This document shows positions 9,069-17,888 of a stretch of 56,808 bases of DNA, in pieces; the stretch's first letter is position 1, and the number at the start of each line of letters is the position of its first letter. A program made the position numbers and the translations under genes. Source of the stretch: a bacterium (lineage in GTDB: Bacteria; Pseudomonadota; Alphaproteobacteria; SP197); contig JAPPGE010000048.1 in NCBI GenBank assembly GCA_028821455.1, forward strand, positions 1-56,808, written 5' to 3'. The notes under the pieces were generated by a model. That model saw nothing but the letters and a program-made list of their open reading frames with translations, was not told the DNA's origin and did not search any database.

Positions 9069-10052
9069 ATGGACCAGTCAACGAGAGAACAGACTGACAC
9101 CGCGCATAGCGGAGAGCTCACCTATCTTGCGGAATCGGTCGAAAGCTCTCTTCACGGCAATGGCGGGTTGTTCTTGCGCCGGGACAACGACGGCAATGAC
9201 AGCCCCTGGGAAGGCGTCGACCTGGAGAAACGGCTGATGCCGGTCCACGACGCCCGTATCCATGCCCACACGCTCGATTCCAACGGCTTTGAGCTGGTCA
9301 AGTGTCCCGTCGAAACTCCTGATTTCGACTGGCTGGACCACGACCTGATCGTGCGCCGCTACTACCCGCACTGCGCTGCCATTGTTCGGGAAGGGACCGG
9401 TGCACGCCTTGTCAGAGCATTCGACCACAACATCCGGTCGGTCTCGGGCAACCGGAGCAGGCGGCGCCTTGATGGAGGGCAGCAGGTGCAGCAGCCGATC
9501 CACATCGTGCATGGCGACTACACACTGGACAGCGGCCCGCGGCGTCTGCGCGACCTCGCGAAGGCGCCGACCGCCAACGATACCTATCGCACCACCCTCA
9601 CCGAGGGCCGCTCGCTTCTGGACGGGAGCGATGTGGCGCATGCTCTGGGCGAAGGACGCTTTGCGATCATCAATCTCTGGCGGAACATCGCGCCGGAGCC
9701 CGTGGCGAGGGAACCGCTCGCGCTCTGTGACGCGACCACTGTCGATCCGGACGATCTCGCGGTCTTCGAGATCTACTACAGCGACCGGGTTGGCGAGAAC
9801 TACTGGGCGAAACATGCCGACAGCCATCGCTGGTACTTCTATCCTGCGCTCACCCGTGACGAGGCATTGCTGATAAAGCAGTGGGACTCGGATGGAGGAC
9901 TGGCGCGCTCGAAAGGCGCGAAGGCGGACGCTGAATGTCCCGGAAATCCGTGCACTTTCAGCTTCCATAGCGCCTTCGAGGATCCGGCCACGGCTTCGGA
10001 CGCGCCTGATCGCTGGAGCATCGAGGTTCGCTGCGTCGCTCTCTACGACTAG
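9069..10052 (+). CDS. CmcJ/NvfI-family oxidoreductase-like protein
   Basis: A 327-residue protein with the pattern of the CmcJ/NvfI (AsaB-like) family: AFDHNIRS, HGDYT, FAIINLWRNI, then RWYFYPALTRDEALLIKQWDS, FHSAFEDP and a final EVRC. Members include 2-oxoglutarate/iron oxygenases of fungal natural-product pathways and the cephamycin protein CmcJ. Bacterial members are mostly uncharacterised. The start chosen is the ATG at 9069, preceded by GAAGAG. The frame stays open to 8778 but that part looks non-coding. It converges with the amidase gene. The context suggests oxidation of an amide or alkyl substrate, which is inference. Confidence 0.75.
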   Translation: MDQSTREQTDTAHSGELTYLAESVESSLHGNGGLFLRRDNDGNDSPWEGVDLEKRLMPVHDARIHAHTLDSNGFELVKCPVETPDFDWLDHDLIVRRYYPHCAAIVREGTGARLVRAFDHNIRSVSGNRSRRRLDGGQQVQQPIHIVHGDYTLDSGPRRLRDLAKAPTANDTYRTTLTEGRSLLDGSDVAHALGEGRFAIINLWRNIAPEPVAREPLALCDATTVDPDDLAVFEIYYSDRVGENYWAKHADSHRWYFYPALTRDEALLIKQWDSDGGLARSKGAKADAECPGNPCTFSFHSAFEDPATASDAPDRWSIEVRCVALYD

Positions 10053-10170
10053 GCATCCAACCGGTGATGGAAGCCGGATACAAACATCAAAGTGTCCCCA
10101 GCACGCACCACCCGGATCATCCGCAACGCCATGAACGTGCGATTGTCCTGTCGGTTCGGTAGTTCTCCCC

Positions 10171-11613
10171 TCAGGCCTTGGGATCGCGAAACTGCGGCTT
10201 CGGCATGTCGCGACTGAACCAGGGTTGCGCTTCCTCGAAGGCCAGGGCGGCACGGAACACGCTGATATCGTCAAAGGGCCGACCGACGATCTGCATGCCG
10301 GTCGGCACGCCGTTCGCGGCGAAGCCGGAGGGAACGCTCGCCACGGGAAGCTGGCTCAAGGCATTGAAGGGATAGGTCAGGCACCAGCCCATGTAGGGAT
10401 CGACCGGATGCCCGTTGATTTTCATCCTGGACTCGAAGATCGAATGGTCCGCGGCCACCGACGGAACGCCGAGCGTCGGACAGATCATGACGTTGTAACG
10501 CTTCATGACGGGCGAGAGCTTCAACCACATCTCGGCACGTATGGCGTGCGTGGCAAACAGGTCGCGCGCGCTGTAGGCCATACCCTGCTCGGCGTCGCGC
10601 ACCGAGTCCGCCAGGATCTCGTATCGCCATTGCATCAGGTGGGGCGCCAGGGACTGTGCCACCCCCGCCTTGCTCTGGATTTCCCAAGGCACCACGGAGC
10701 TCGACGTCCAATCGAGGTCCACCTCGTCGACCTCGCATCCGAGGTCCCGGAACACCGCGGCCGCACGCCGCGTCATGCGCTCCACCTCGGGGTCGACATG
10801 CTTGTAACCAAGATCGATGGAGAGCGCTATTTTCCAGCCCCTGATCGAGTCCGGCTTGTCCGGAACGACAACCCGGCCGGGCAGCGAGGTCAGATCGTCG
10901 CGATGCTGGCCCGACATGACATTCTGCATGGCCGCCCCGTCCGAGACAGCCCGGGTCATCGGGCCGTAATGGCAATAGGAATCGAAGGATCCCGGCGTGT
11001 CCTGGGGATTGCGGCCGTAGGGCGGCTTGTAACCGAACACACCACAGGCCGAGGCGGGGACGCGGATCGAGCCACCATAGTCGGAACCGTCCGCAAGGGG
11101 GGTCATGCCGGCTGCGAGCGCCGCGCCCGAACCGCCCGAGGAGCCACCGGGACTCATGGCCAGGTTCCAGGGATTGCGGGTGACGCCCCACTGGGTGCTG
11201 TGGCACACCGTGGCGATGCCGAGCTCCGAACTGGCCGAACGGGCGAAGAGGATCGCACCGGCACGCAAGAGGCGGTCGACGGTCGGCAGGCTGTGCGTAT
11301 CCCGGTGATTCGCGAAGATCCTGCAGCTCTGTGACGTGATATGGCCCTTGACGGCATGCAGGTCCTTGATCATCACAGGCAGACCTTCCAGCCGCCGTAT
11401 CCGGGAACCGGCGCGCATGAATCTGGTTTCGGCCTCCCTGGCCTGATCCAGGGCCCTGTCGTGGAATGTGTGGGTTGTCGCGTTGATCCGGGGCTCGACA
11501 TCCTCGTGGCGCGAAATGAGCGCGTTGACATACTCGACAGGCGACAATGTACGCTCCCTGAAGCGCTTCATCACTTCGGTCGCCGGCATGTAACAAAGTT
11601 CGGTGTCGACCAT
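10171..11613 (-). CDS. Amidase (amidase-signature family)
   Basis: It hydrolyses a carboxylic amide using a Ser-cisSer-Lys triad. Visible in order are Lys83 in VMIKD, Ser158 in SPGGSSGGSG and the nucleophile Ser182 in SDYGGSIRVPAS. The 480-residue length is standard. The ATG at 11613 has an excellent ribosome-binding site (GGAGGAG), so the longer open frame to 11670 is rejected. It follows the last ABC-transporter gene by 53 bp on the same strand and is probably the distal gene of that operon, hydrolysing an imported amide or acylated amino compound. It has no signal peptide, so it is cytoplasmic. Confidence 0.9.
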   Translation of the reverse strand: MVDTELCYMPATEVMKRFRERTLSPVEYVNALISRHEDVEPRINATTHTFHDRALDQAREAETRFMRAGSRIRRLEGLPVMIKDLHAVKGHITSQSCRIFANHRDTHSLPTVDRLLRAGAILFARSASSELGIATVCHSTQWGVTRNPWNLAMSPGGSSGGSGAALAAGMTPLADGSDYGGSIRVPASACGVFGYKPPYGRNPQDTPGSFDSYCHYGPMTRAVSDGAAMQNVMSGQHRDDLTSLPGRVVVPDKPDSIRGWKIALSIDLGYKHVDPEVERMTRRAAAVFRDLGCEVDEVDLDWTSSSVVPWEIQSKAGVAQSLAPHLMQWRYEILADSVRDAEQGMAYSARDLFATHAIRAEMWLKLSPVMKRYNVMICPTLGVPSVAADHSIFESRMKINGHPVDPYMGWCLTYPFNALSQLPVASVPSGFAANGVPTGMQIVGRPFDDISVFRAALAFEEAQPWFSRDMPKPQFRDPKA

Positions 11614-11666
11614 TTTCTTCTCCTCCGGTTTCGCCGCTTGCGCCACCCGAACCCGGCGGCCGCGGT

Positions 11667-12608
11667 TCACGCTTCGCCGACGTCCTCGGCTCGATGGCAG
11701 GCACTGTGGCCCTCCCCGATCTCGCGGAGGACTGGTTTTTCAACGACGCATCGTTCGATCGCCCAGGGACAGTTCTCGCTGAAGAGGCAGCCTTTCGCAT
11801 CGCCGCCCTCGACCTGGCCCCGGAACGTGAAGGCGGCGCGGTCACGTTCCGCAATGGTCAGCCGCAGGGCCCGGCTGTAGGGATGCCTGGGCTTGTCATA
11901 GAACGTTCTGGCGGAAGCCCGCTCCACCAGTTCTCCCCGATACATGACCGCGATGTCGTGAGCCACGTATCGCGTGACGGCGATGTCATGGGAGATGAAG
12001 AGAGCGGCGAATCCCTCGCTGGCCTGCAGGTCCTTGATCAGATTGAGCACCTGGCTCTGGATCGAAACGTCCAGGGCACTCACGGCCTCGTCGAACACCA
12101 CGAATGTCGGATTCGTGATGAGCGCCCGGGCGATGGCCAGGCGCTGACGTTGCCCGCCGGACAGTTCATGCGGATAGCGATTGGCAAGGACGGGTTCGAG
12201 ACCGACCTTGGCCAGCATGTCCGCGACCGTCGCGGGAACATCGCCGGAGGGCAGGGAACGAGCAATCCTAAGCGGCTCCGCGACGGAGACACCGACTCGC
12301 AGCCGCGGATTGAGCGCCCATTCCGGATTCTGGAGGACCACCGCAAGGCTCCCCCTGAGACGGTGCCGGTTGCGCGGCAGGGGCTCGCCATTGAATTGCA
12401 CGAATCCTCCGGCAGGCCGCATCATTCCGAGGCACAGCTTGCCCAGTGTCGTCTTTCCCGATCCCGACTCGCCGACGAGTCCCAGTGTCCGGCCCCGCTC
12501 GATTGCGAGCGTGACGCCCGACACCGCCCTGATGCTGCCGGAATCCCGAAGCCGCCGCGAAGCGTACGTCGCCGATACGCCCCCCAGGTAAATGACCGGC
12601 GGTTTCAC
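11667..12608 (-). CDS. Peptide/opine/nickel-type ABC transporter ATP-binding protein (OppF/DppF-like)
   Basis: One of two ATPases of the dipeptide-type importer encoded here. Walker A is GESGSGKTT, the signature LSGGQRQR, Walker B FVVFDEAVSALD and the switch His ISHD. The C-terminal region has the Cys-containing segment (CLFSENCPWAIERC) typical of OppD/OppF proteins, which in relatives binds an iron-sulfur cluster. I prefer the GTG at 12608, 10 bp after the preceding stop and following CAAGG, over an ATG at 12656 that would overlap the upstream gene by 38 bp. Order in the operon is solute-binding protein, two permeases, OppD-like, OppF-like, amidase. Confidence 0.9.
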   Translation of the reverse strand: MKPPVIYLGGVSATYASRRLRDSGSIRAVSGVTLAIERGRTLGLVGESGSGKTTLGKLCLGMMRPAGGFVQFNGEPLPRNRHRLRGSLAVVLQNPEWALNPRLRVGVSVAEPLRIARSLPSGDVPATVADMLAKVGLEPVLANRYPHELSGGQRQRLAIARALITNPTFVVFDEAVSALDVSIQSQVLNLIKDLQASEGFAALFISHDIAVTRYVAHDIAVMYRGELVERASARTFYDKPRHPYSRALRLTIAERDRAAFTFRGQVEGGDAKGCLFSENCPWAIERCVVEKPVLREIGEGHSACHRAEDVGEA

Positions 12609-12618
12609 CGGCCTTGAC

Positions 12619-13587
12619 CTAGGCACCGGACCGGCATGCCAGCACCTCCTCGGCACGGTGGCACAGGACGGACCGGTCGCGGGTGAGTTGCATCTCGGGT
12701 CGCACGTCGTTGCACAGGTCCTTCATCCAGCCGCAACGCGGCGCAAAGGCGCATCCCCTGCTGCTCTCCGTGATAACCGGCGGGAGACCCTGTATCGGCC
12801 TGAGCCGCCCGTCCGGTCCTTCGGCACCGGGTGCCGATTCGAGAAGTGCGCGCGTGTAGGGATGTGCCTGCCGGCGAAACAGGGTCTCTCTTTGCGCGTA
12901 CTCCACGATCCGGCCGCCATACATGACGGCGACGTGGCGACAGTAGCGGGAAACCACGTGCAGATCGTGACTCAGCAGCACCAGCGACGCGCCCGTGGCG
13001 CTGCACATCGAAATCAGCAACTCGAGTATCTGGTCGCGAAGCCACGCGTCGAGCGACGCCGTGGGTTCGTCGGCGACAATCAGACGGGGATTTCGGGCGA
13101 TGGCCATCCCGATGGCGGCACGCTGCGCCATACCCCCCGACAGCTCGTGGGGAAAACTCTGCTCGATCCGCCCCGCACCTGCCAGTCCGACCCTTGACAG
13201 CAAGGCGCGGACGCTGTCGCGGGTCGCCCGCGGGCCGATGGCCCGCGCCAGCTGCCGGCCGATCCTCATCGTCGGATCGAGTGCGGTCATGGGATTCTGG
13301 AAGACGAAACCCAGCACGTCGCGCCGCAGCCTGCGCAGACGCTCGTCATCGCCTCCGAAGACCGAGAGGTCGAGCACACTCAGATCTCCCGACAGGCGAC
13401 GGGAATTCCAGGGCAGCAGCTGGCCGATCGCCAGGCCCAGCGTGCTCTTGCCGGATCCGCTCTCTCCCACGATACCGAGCGTCTCGCCGGCTTCCAGGTC
13501 GAGACTGACTCCGTCCAGCGCCACCACCCTGCCGCGCGGTGTGTCGTAGACCACCACGAGATCGCGCACGTCGAGAAGCGACGTCAT
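12619..13587 (-). CDS. ABC transporter ATP-binding protein (OppD/DppD-like)
   Basis: Second ATPase of the importer, 322 residues. Walker A GESGSGKSTLG, Q-loop VFQNPMTALDP, signature LSGGMAQR, Walker B LIVADEPTASLD and LLSHDLH are all present. The C-terminal oligopeptide-ATPase extension contains CAFAPRCGWMKDLC. Its ATG overlaps the stop of the upstream permease gene by four bases, indicating translational coupling. It should pair with the OppF-like protein at the cytoplasmic face to drive uptake of the ligand bound by the 15472-17040 protein. Confidence 0.92.
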   Translation of the reverse strand: MTSLLDVRDLVVVYDTPRGRVVALDGVSLDLEAGETLGIVGESGSGKSTLGLAIGQLLPWNSRRLSGDLSVLDLSVFGGDDERLRRLRRDVLGFVFQNPMTALDPTMRIGRQLARAIGPRATRDSVRALLSRVGLAGAGRIEQSFPHELSGGMAQRAAIGMAIARNPRLIVADEPTASLDAWLRDQILELLISMCSATGASLVLLSHDLHVVSRYCRHVAVMYGGRIVEYAQRETLFRRQAHPYTRALLESAPGAEGPDGRLRPIQGLPPVITESSRGCAFAPRCGWMKDLCNDVRPEMQLTRDRSVLCHRAEEVLACRSGA

Positions 13588-14447
13588 CGCAGCGACCGGC
13601 CTCTGAGCGGGTCCATCAGATCGCGCAAACCGTCTCCCAGCAGGTTTACGGACAGGATCGCCGCGGCCAACAGCAGGCCGGCCGGAAAGACCAGCCAGGG
13701 CGCCGCCGTAAGATAGACGCTCCCCAGGCGAAGCAGGGATCCCAGGGAGGCGTCGGGCGGCTGGACACCCAGACCCAGGAAGCTCAGCTCGCTTTCGACC
13801 AGCATGCCGATCGACAAGGCGTAGGTGAGTTGAACGATCACGGCGCCGAGCACGTTGGGCAGCAGGTGGAAGACGATGACACGAAGGAATCCCGCTCCAC
13901 TGACTTCGGCGGCGATCACGTAGGAGCGCTCGACGATGCTGAGCGCCACGGCTCGCACCACGCGCACGAAGAGAGGCAAGGTGATCAGCGAGATGGCAAT
14001 GATCGCCGAAGTGCCTCCCGGTTCCAGCACCGCGGCGATCAGGATGGCGAGCAGCAAGGGCGGGAACGCGAACAACACGTCCACCAGGCGCATGATCGCG
14101 ACATCCACGATTCCGCCGGCATACGCGGCCGTCAGTCCGACAAGGGTGCCGAGAATGCCCGTGAGGATCACGGCCATGCTGGCCAGGAGGAAAGTCGCGC
14201 GAAGCCCTTCGACGATCCGCGGCAGTGCGGACCGGCCGAGTTCGTCGGTTCCGAGAAGCCAGTCGGCCGCCGGTGCCGCCAGGCGCGGTCCAACCCCGAT
14301 CTCCTCGGCGTCGCCCAGTGGAAGCACCGGTCCTATCAATCCGAGCAGCACCAGGCTGGCTAAGAGAACGGCGCCGATGCCCGACAGGCGGTCGCGCCGG
14401 GCGAAGTCCAGGATGCTGGCGAAGGGGCCCCTGACAATCAGGCTCAC
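13584..14447 (-). CDS. Dipeptide-type ABC transporter permease (DppC-like)
   Basis: Inner-membrane permease of 287 residues. The start MSLIVRGPFASILDFARRDRLSGIG leads into a first membrane segment. A periplasmic loop carries the DppC landmark LLGTDELGRSALPRIVEGLR, followed by about five more hydrophobic segments. The EAA coupling motif reads as AAEVSGAGFLRVIVFHLLPN. Overlaps of four bases occur on both sides (with the OppD-like gene and the DppB-like gene), so all are in one transcript. Confidence 0.9.
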   Translation of the reverse strand: MSLIVRGPFASILDFARRDRLSGIGAVLLASLVLLGLIGPVLPLGDAEEIGVGPRLAAPAADWLLGTDELGRSALPRIVEGLRATFLLASMAVILTGILGTLVGLTAAYAGGIVDVAIMRLVDVLFAFPPLLLAILIAAVLEPGGTSAIIAISLITLPLFVRVVRAVALSIVERSYVIAAEVSGAGFLRVIVFHLLPNVLGAVIVQLTYALSIGMLVESELSFLGLGVQPPDASLGSLLRLGSVYLTAAPWLVFPAGLLLAAAILSVNLLGDGLRDLMDPLRGRSLR

Positions 14448-15409
14448 GACTGGCTCCTCTTTCCGCCGATTCGCGGATCGATCAGGGCATAGACGATATC
14501 GGCGAGGATGTTGATCGTGACGAAGACGGTTGCCGCCAGCAGGACACCGGCCTGAACCGCCAGGTAGTCCCTGTTCCTGACACTCTGCACCACGTAGACG
14601 GCCACGCCCGGCACGGAGAACATCTGCTCGACGATGATCGCACCGCCGAGCAGATAGGCGAAATACACCGTCGTCACGGTCACGATCGGGATGGACGCAT
14701 TGCGAAGGACATGGCTGCGAATGATGTCCGGCGGTCTTTCGCCGCGCGCGACGGCGGCGGTGACATGTGTTTCAGAGGTGACACTGAGCACCGAGTCGCG
14801 AGTGGTTCGCTGAATGAGCGCCATGCCGAACACGCTCAACGTCACCACCGGGAGCGTCATGGCGCGCATGTTCGTCAAGGGATCCTCGAACAACGGCACG
14901 TAACCGCCGACCGTCAGGCCCAGCGACCATATGGAAAACATGAACACGAATATGGTGCCGAGAACGAAGACGGGGACGCTCGCTCCCAGCGCGCCCACCA
15001 GCCGTCCGGCAGTGCGTCCGAATTGGCTGGTGCTCGTCACACCGGAAGCGATCCCCATGGGCACGCCGACGGCGATCGCAAGAAGCGTTGCCATCACGGC
15101 GAGTTGAATGGTCGCCGGGGCACGGCGAATGATCTCGGCCGCGACCGGCTGGCCGGTGGTCAACGACGTGCCGAAGTCACCTCGCGCCGTCGCCGCGAGC
15201 CAGTGCAGGTACTGCTCGACCGCCGGCCGGTCCAGACCGTACTTGGCCCTCACGATCGCCCGCGTCTCGGGGGTGCCGAAGGGACCGAGGATAACGTCCT
15301 CGTAGCTGCCCGGGACGAAATGGACGGCCATGAAGACGATGATGGAGACCCCGAACAGGGTGACAAGCGCGATTCCCAGGCGAAACGCGATGAACCGAAA
15401 GATGCGCAA
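14444..15409 (-). CDS. Dipeptide-type ABC transporter permease (DppB-like)
   Basis: The 321-residue inner-membrane permease begins MRIFRFIAFRLGIALVTLFG, the usual DppB N-terminal signal-anchor. It has the periplasmic segment LGPFGTPETRAIVRAKYGLD, membrane helices, and an EAA-like loop around AAVARGERPPDIIRSHVLRN. It ends with the family motif NILADIVYALIDPRI. The length is typical. It lies 62 bp after the solute-binding protein gene and overlaps the next permease by four bases. Confidence 0.9.
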   Translation of the reverse strand: MRIFRFIAFRLGIALVTLFGVSIIVFMAVHFVPGSYEDVILGPFGTPETRAIVRAKYGLDRPAVEQYLHWLAATARGDFGTSLTTGQPVAAEIIRRAPATIQLAVMATLLAIAVGVPMGIASGVTSTSQFGRTAGRLVGALGASVPVFVLGTIFVFMFSIWSLGLTVGGYVPLFEDPLTNMRAMTLPVVTLSVFGMALIQRTTRDSVLSVTSETHVTAAVARGERPPDIIRSHVLRNASIPIVTVTTVYFAYLLGGAIIVEQMFSVPGVAVYVVQSVRNRDYLAVQAGVLLAATVFVTINILADIVYALIDPRIGGKRSQS

Positions 15410-15471
15410 CCCGATTCTCCGCCTCTCTCGTGCCCCTGAACCGGAACGCCGCCACCTCGAACGTGGCCTCC

Positions 15472-17040
15472 CTACGGTGCGATGCGGGCGAACTCCTCGA
15501 TGTACCTCAGCTCGTCCTCATAGCCTTCGGCCGGATGAATCTTCACTTCGACGAGATCGTTGCGGTAGGCGATGACGTTGTTCTTGTTGACAAGCGCCAG
15601 CATGTTGGCCCCGTCGTCGATCATCGTGCAGATCTCGGCGAACAGGGAATCCCTTTCGGCGCCATCAGGCGTGCTCTGGGCTTCGGCGATCTTGTCGTTG
15701 AGTTCAGGTACCGAGACGAAGTAGTGAGCGTTCCATCCGGTTTTGTCCGGGTTCCACGATCCAAGAACGATCGCCGGATCGCCATAGCCGGTAAGCCAGG
15801 TCACATTGAGATCGAAATCGCCGCGTACCCATACAGCGTCGATCCACTCCGCGTAACCGAGCTGACGGATGTTCACGCTCATGTCGATGTCGGAGAGTTG
15901 CTGCTTGATCACCTGGGCGATCAACACGAGCGATGCCAGGTCCGATGTCGTCAGCATCTCGATCTCGACTCCCTCGGCCCCGGCCTCCGCCATCAGGGCC
16001 CGCGCCATTTCGAGCCTCGATTCGCGCGTTCCCGAGTATGAAGGAACGTCGGCGCAAGCCTTCGACGAGGAGAACGTCCTCGGAAGCGGGTAGTCGACGG
16101 CGCCCATGCCGCCAAGCGCCACTCGGCTGATCTCCTCGCGGTCGAGGGCAAGGTTCATCGCCTGACGGACACGGATATCGTAGAAGGGCGATTCCTCGTC
16201 CAGGGCATGGACGTCGAGATTGTAGTAGCTCGCCGTTTCCTGCGTCACGACGGTGATGTTCTCATCACCCTGGAGAAGAACCGGGAGATCCGGATTGACG
16301 AAGGTGCCGACGTCCGCACGCCCGTCGCGAAGCGCGGCGATTCTCGCCGACTCGTCCAGGATGATCAGGATCTTCAACTCGTCGGCGACGGGCAGCCCCT
16401 CGCCCCAGTAGTGCGGGTTGGCCCGGTAGGTCCAGGACTGGTCCTGCAGATGTTCCGTGACCATGAACGGACCGGAGCCCATCAGTTCCTTGGTCGGGTC
16501 GAACGTTCCCGCGTTGTATTCCTCCATCGGTATGATCGCGGTGGAGACATGGGCAAGCGCTGCGAGCAGCTGCGTGTGCGGCGCTTCAAGCTCGATGCGC
16601 ACCTCGTGGTCGCCTTCCGCGACGATTTCGCTGACGGAACCCAGGGTGCCGGCCCACCACGAGCCGGTGGCGGGATCGAGAACACGGTTCAGACTGCCGA
16701 CGACGTCGTCCGCGACGACCGGCCTGCCGTTGGAGAAAGCTGCGTTCTCGCGGAGCCGGAAGACGTAGGTCGTGGGAGACGTCTGTTCCCACGATTCGGC
16801 GATGCCCGGCTGAATGTCGAGGGTTTCTCCGGTTGTCACGAGCGTGTCGTAGACCGGAAAGAAGAATTTCCAGGTATTGCCGTTGAAGTCCGTGTGCGGG
16901 TCGAGGGACTGCGCCTCGTCGGGCTTGGCCCAGGTAATCGTCCCGCCTTCTGCCAGGGAAGAACCGGCACCGGAAATCAGCATCATTCCGGAAAGCGTCA
17001 GGAAACTGAACGTGATCAGGAATCTCTTTGCAAGATGCAT
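15472..17040 (-). CDS. Dipeptide-type ABC transporter solute-binding protein (SBP family 5)
   Basis: Periplasmic receptor of the importer, 522 residues. A Sec signal peptide (Lys/Arg start, hydrophobic FLITFSFLTLSGMMLIS, then a likely cut after GSSLA) precedes the mature protein beginning EGGTITWAKPDEAQSLDPH, the standard family-5 opening. Other landmarks are VYDTLV, PTTYVFRLRENAAFSNGRPV and RQAMNLALDREEI. I prefer the ATG at 17040 because GGGGAG precedes it and the signal peptide starts there. The open frame extends to 17076. It is divergent from the dimethylformamidase genes. Ligand unknown: peptides, amides or opines are possible. Confidence 0.92.
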   Translation of the reverse strand: MHLAKRFLITFSFLTLSGMMLISGAGSSLAEGGTITWAKPDEAQSLDPHTDFNGNTWKFFFPVYDTLVTTGETLDIQPGIAESWEQTSPTTYVFRLRENAAFSNGRPVVADDVVGSLNRVLDPATGSWWAGTLGSVSEIVAEGDHEVRIELEAPHTQLLAALAHVSTAIIPMEEYNAGTFDPTKELMGSGPFMVTEHLQDQSWTYRANPHYWGEGLPVADELKILIILDESARIAALRDGRADVGTFVNPDLPVLLQGDENITVVTQETASYYNLDVHALDEESPFYDIRVRQAMNLALDREEISRVALGGMGAVDYPLPRTFSSSKACADVPSYSGTRESRLEMARALMAEAGAEGVEIEMLTTSDLASLVLIAQVIKQQLSDIDMSVNIRQLGYAEWIDAVWVRGDFDLNVTWLTGYGDPAIVLGSWNPDKTGWNAHYFVSVPELNDKIAEAQSTPDGAERDSLFAEICTMIDDGANMLALVNKNNVIAYRNDLVEVKIHPAEGYEDELRYIEEFARIAP

Positions 17041-17557
17041 GGTGACAAACTCCCCTTTTGCCGACGCCCGCTTCAAAGTCGGGCTGACGAGCAGTTACCG
17101 CGGCCCGGTTGCCGGAGAGTGCGCTTTCGCGTCTTCGGCGGGCCCCGAGTATCGTTTGCTGTTTGCGCCGACGTCGAGATCAGGCGAGCACGAAGGGACG
17201 CAACCCGCCGCCTTCAAGGCGGCCCTGCGGTGCGCACCATGGACCGTTCTCTGGTCCCCTTCGTAACAGGTTGTCACGCGACTCCCCCTGAATCACCCCG
17301 GGTACAGTTCCCCGGGTGATTGGTCGGCGAGCCGAGTCTATCTTATTCGTCACCACCCGCAAAGCGCATTCACGGGCGGTATCTCTAAGGATGCCGGAGA
17401 CTGCTCATGCGTTATACTCGGCCCGGACCGACCGTCTCGATTGAGCCCTGTTCCTGCCTGGACTTCCGATATCATGAAACGGGTGGAACCCGGGAGAGGT
17501 GAGGCCAATCCGGACCGTCCGGTCTGCCGTTGGCGGCAAAGGGAGGATGGCGGCAAG
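17041..17557. other. Divergent intergenic region between transporter and DMFase operons
   Basis: 517 bp with no supported gene. It should contain promoters for both the leftward transporter-amidase operon and the rightward DMFase genes. The only structure I can point to is the inverted repeat at 17291-17321. The open frame from 17441 into the small-subunit gene has a Pro/Arg-rich start and is unlikely to be translated. Confidence 0.5.
17291..17321. promoter_or_regulatory. Strong inverted repeat in the divergent regulatory region
   Basis: The arms AATCACCC and GGGTGATT, extended inward by three further G-C pairs past one mismatch, surround a loop starting TACAGTT. It lies between the divergent solute-binding protein gene (start 17040) and the dimethylformamidase operon (start 17558). 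No T-run follows on either side, so an operator for a shared regulator is at least as likely as a terminator. A TATACT at 17413-17418 could be a -10 for the rightward genes but has no matching -35. Confidence 0.4.
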
Positions 17558-17857
17558 ATGTACAAGATCGATCCGACACGCATGGACCTGGTGGAGGAGT
17601 TTCGGGCCAACCCGGTGGGAAACCACAGCGCCGACCTCCAGCAGATGCTCAACGTGGTGCGCGCAGAACCGTTTCCCGGAAAATACGTTCTGATATGCGT
17701 CAAACCCCATCGCGAATGGGTGCTGGGCAGGCTCAGCGGGGTGCGCGGCGACCCGGTGGAGATTCTCGAAGACCGGGTGTTCACGCGCGCCGAGGACGCG
17801 GAGTGGGAGGTGTTCAGGCGACGTTGGAAAGCGCTGACCGGCGAATGCCTCGACTGA
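17558..17857 (+). CDS. N,N-dimethylformamidase-like small subunit
   Basis: A 99-residue protein starting MYKIDPTRMDLVEEF. Its pattern VEEFRANPVG-x-HSADLQQMLNVVR, then FPGKYVLICVKPHREW, then an acidic FTRAEDAEWEVFRRRW, matches my memory of the Paracoccus/Alcaligenes DMFase alpha subunit (about 130 residues). The position directly before the large subunit (31 bp gap) supports this strongly. GGGAGG lies 11 bp before the ATG at 17558. Longer starts at 17441 or 17474 would add a low-complexity tail. It is shorter than the characterised subunit at the N-terminus. It should bind the large subunit in an alpha-beta assembly. Confidence 0.72.
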   Translation: MYKIDPTRMDLVEEFRANPVGNHSADLQQMLNVVRAEPFPGKYVLICVKPHREWVLGRLSGVRGDPVEILEDRVFTRAEDAEWEVFRRRWKALTGECLD

Positions 17858-17888
17858 AGCATCCGTCCGATCGAAAGGGGGGAGGGCA

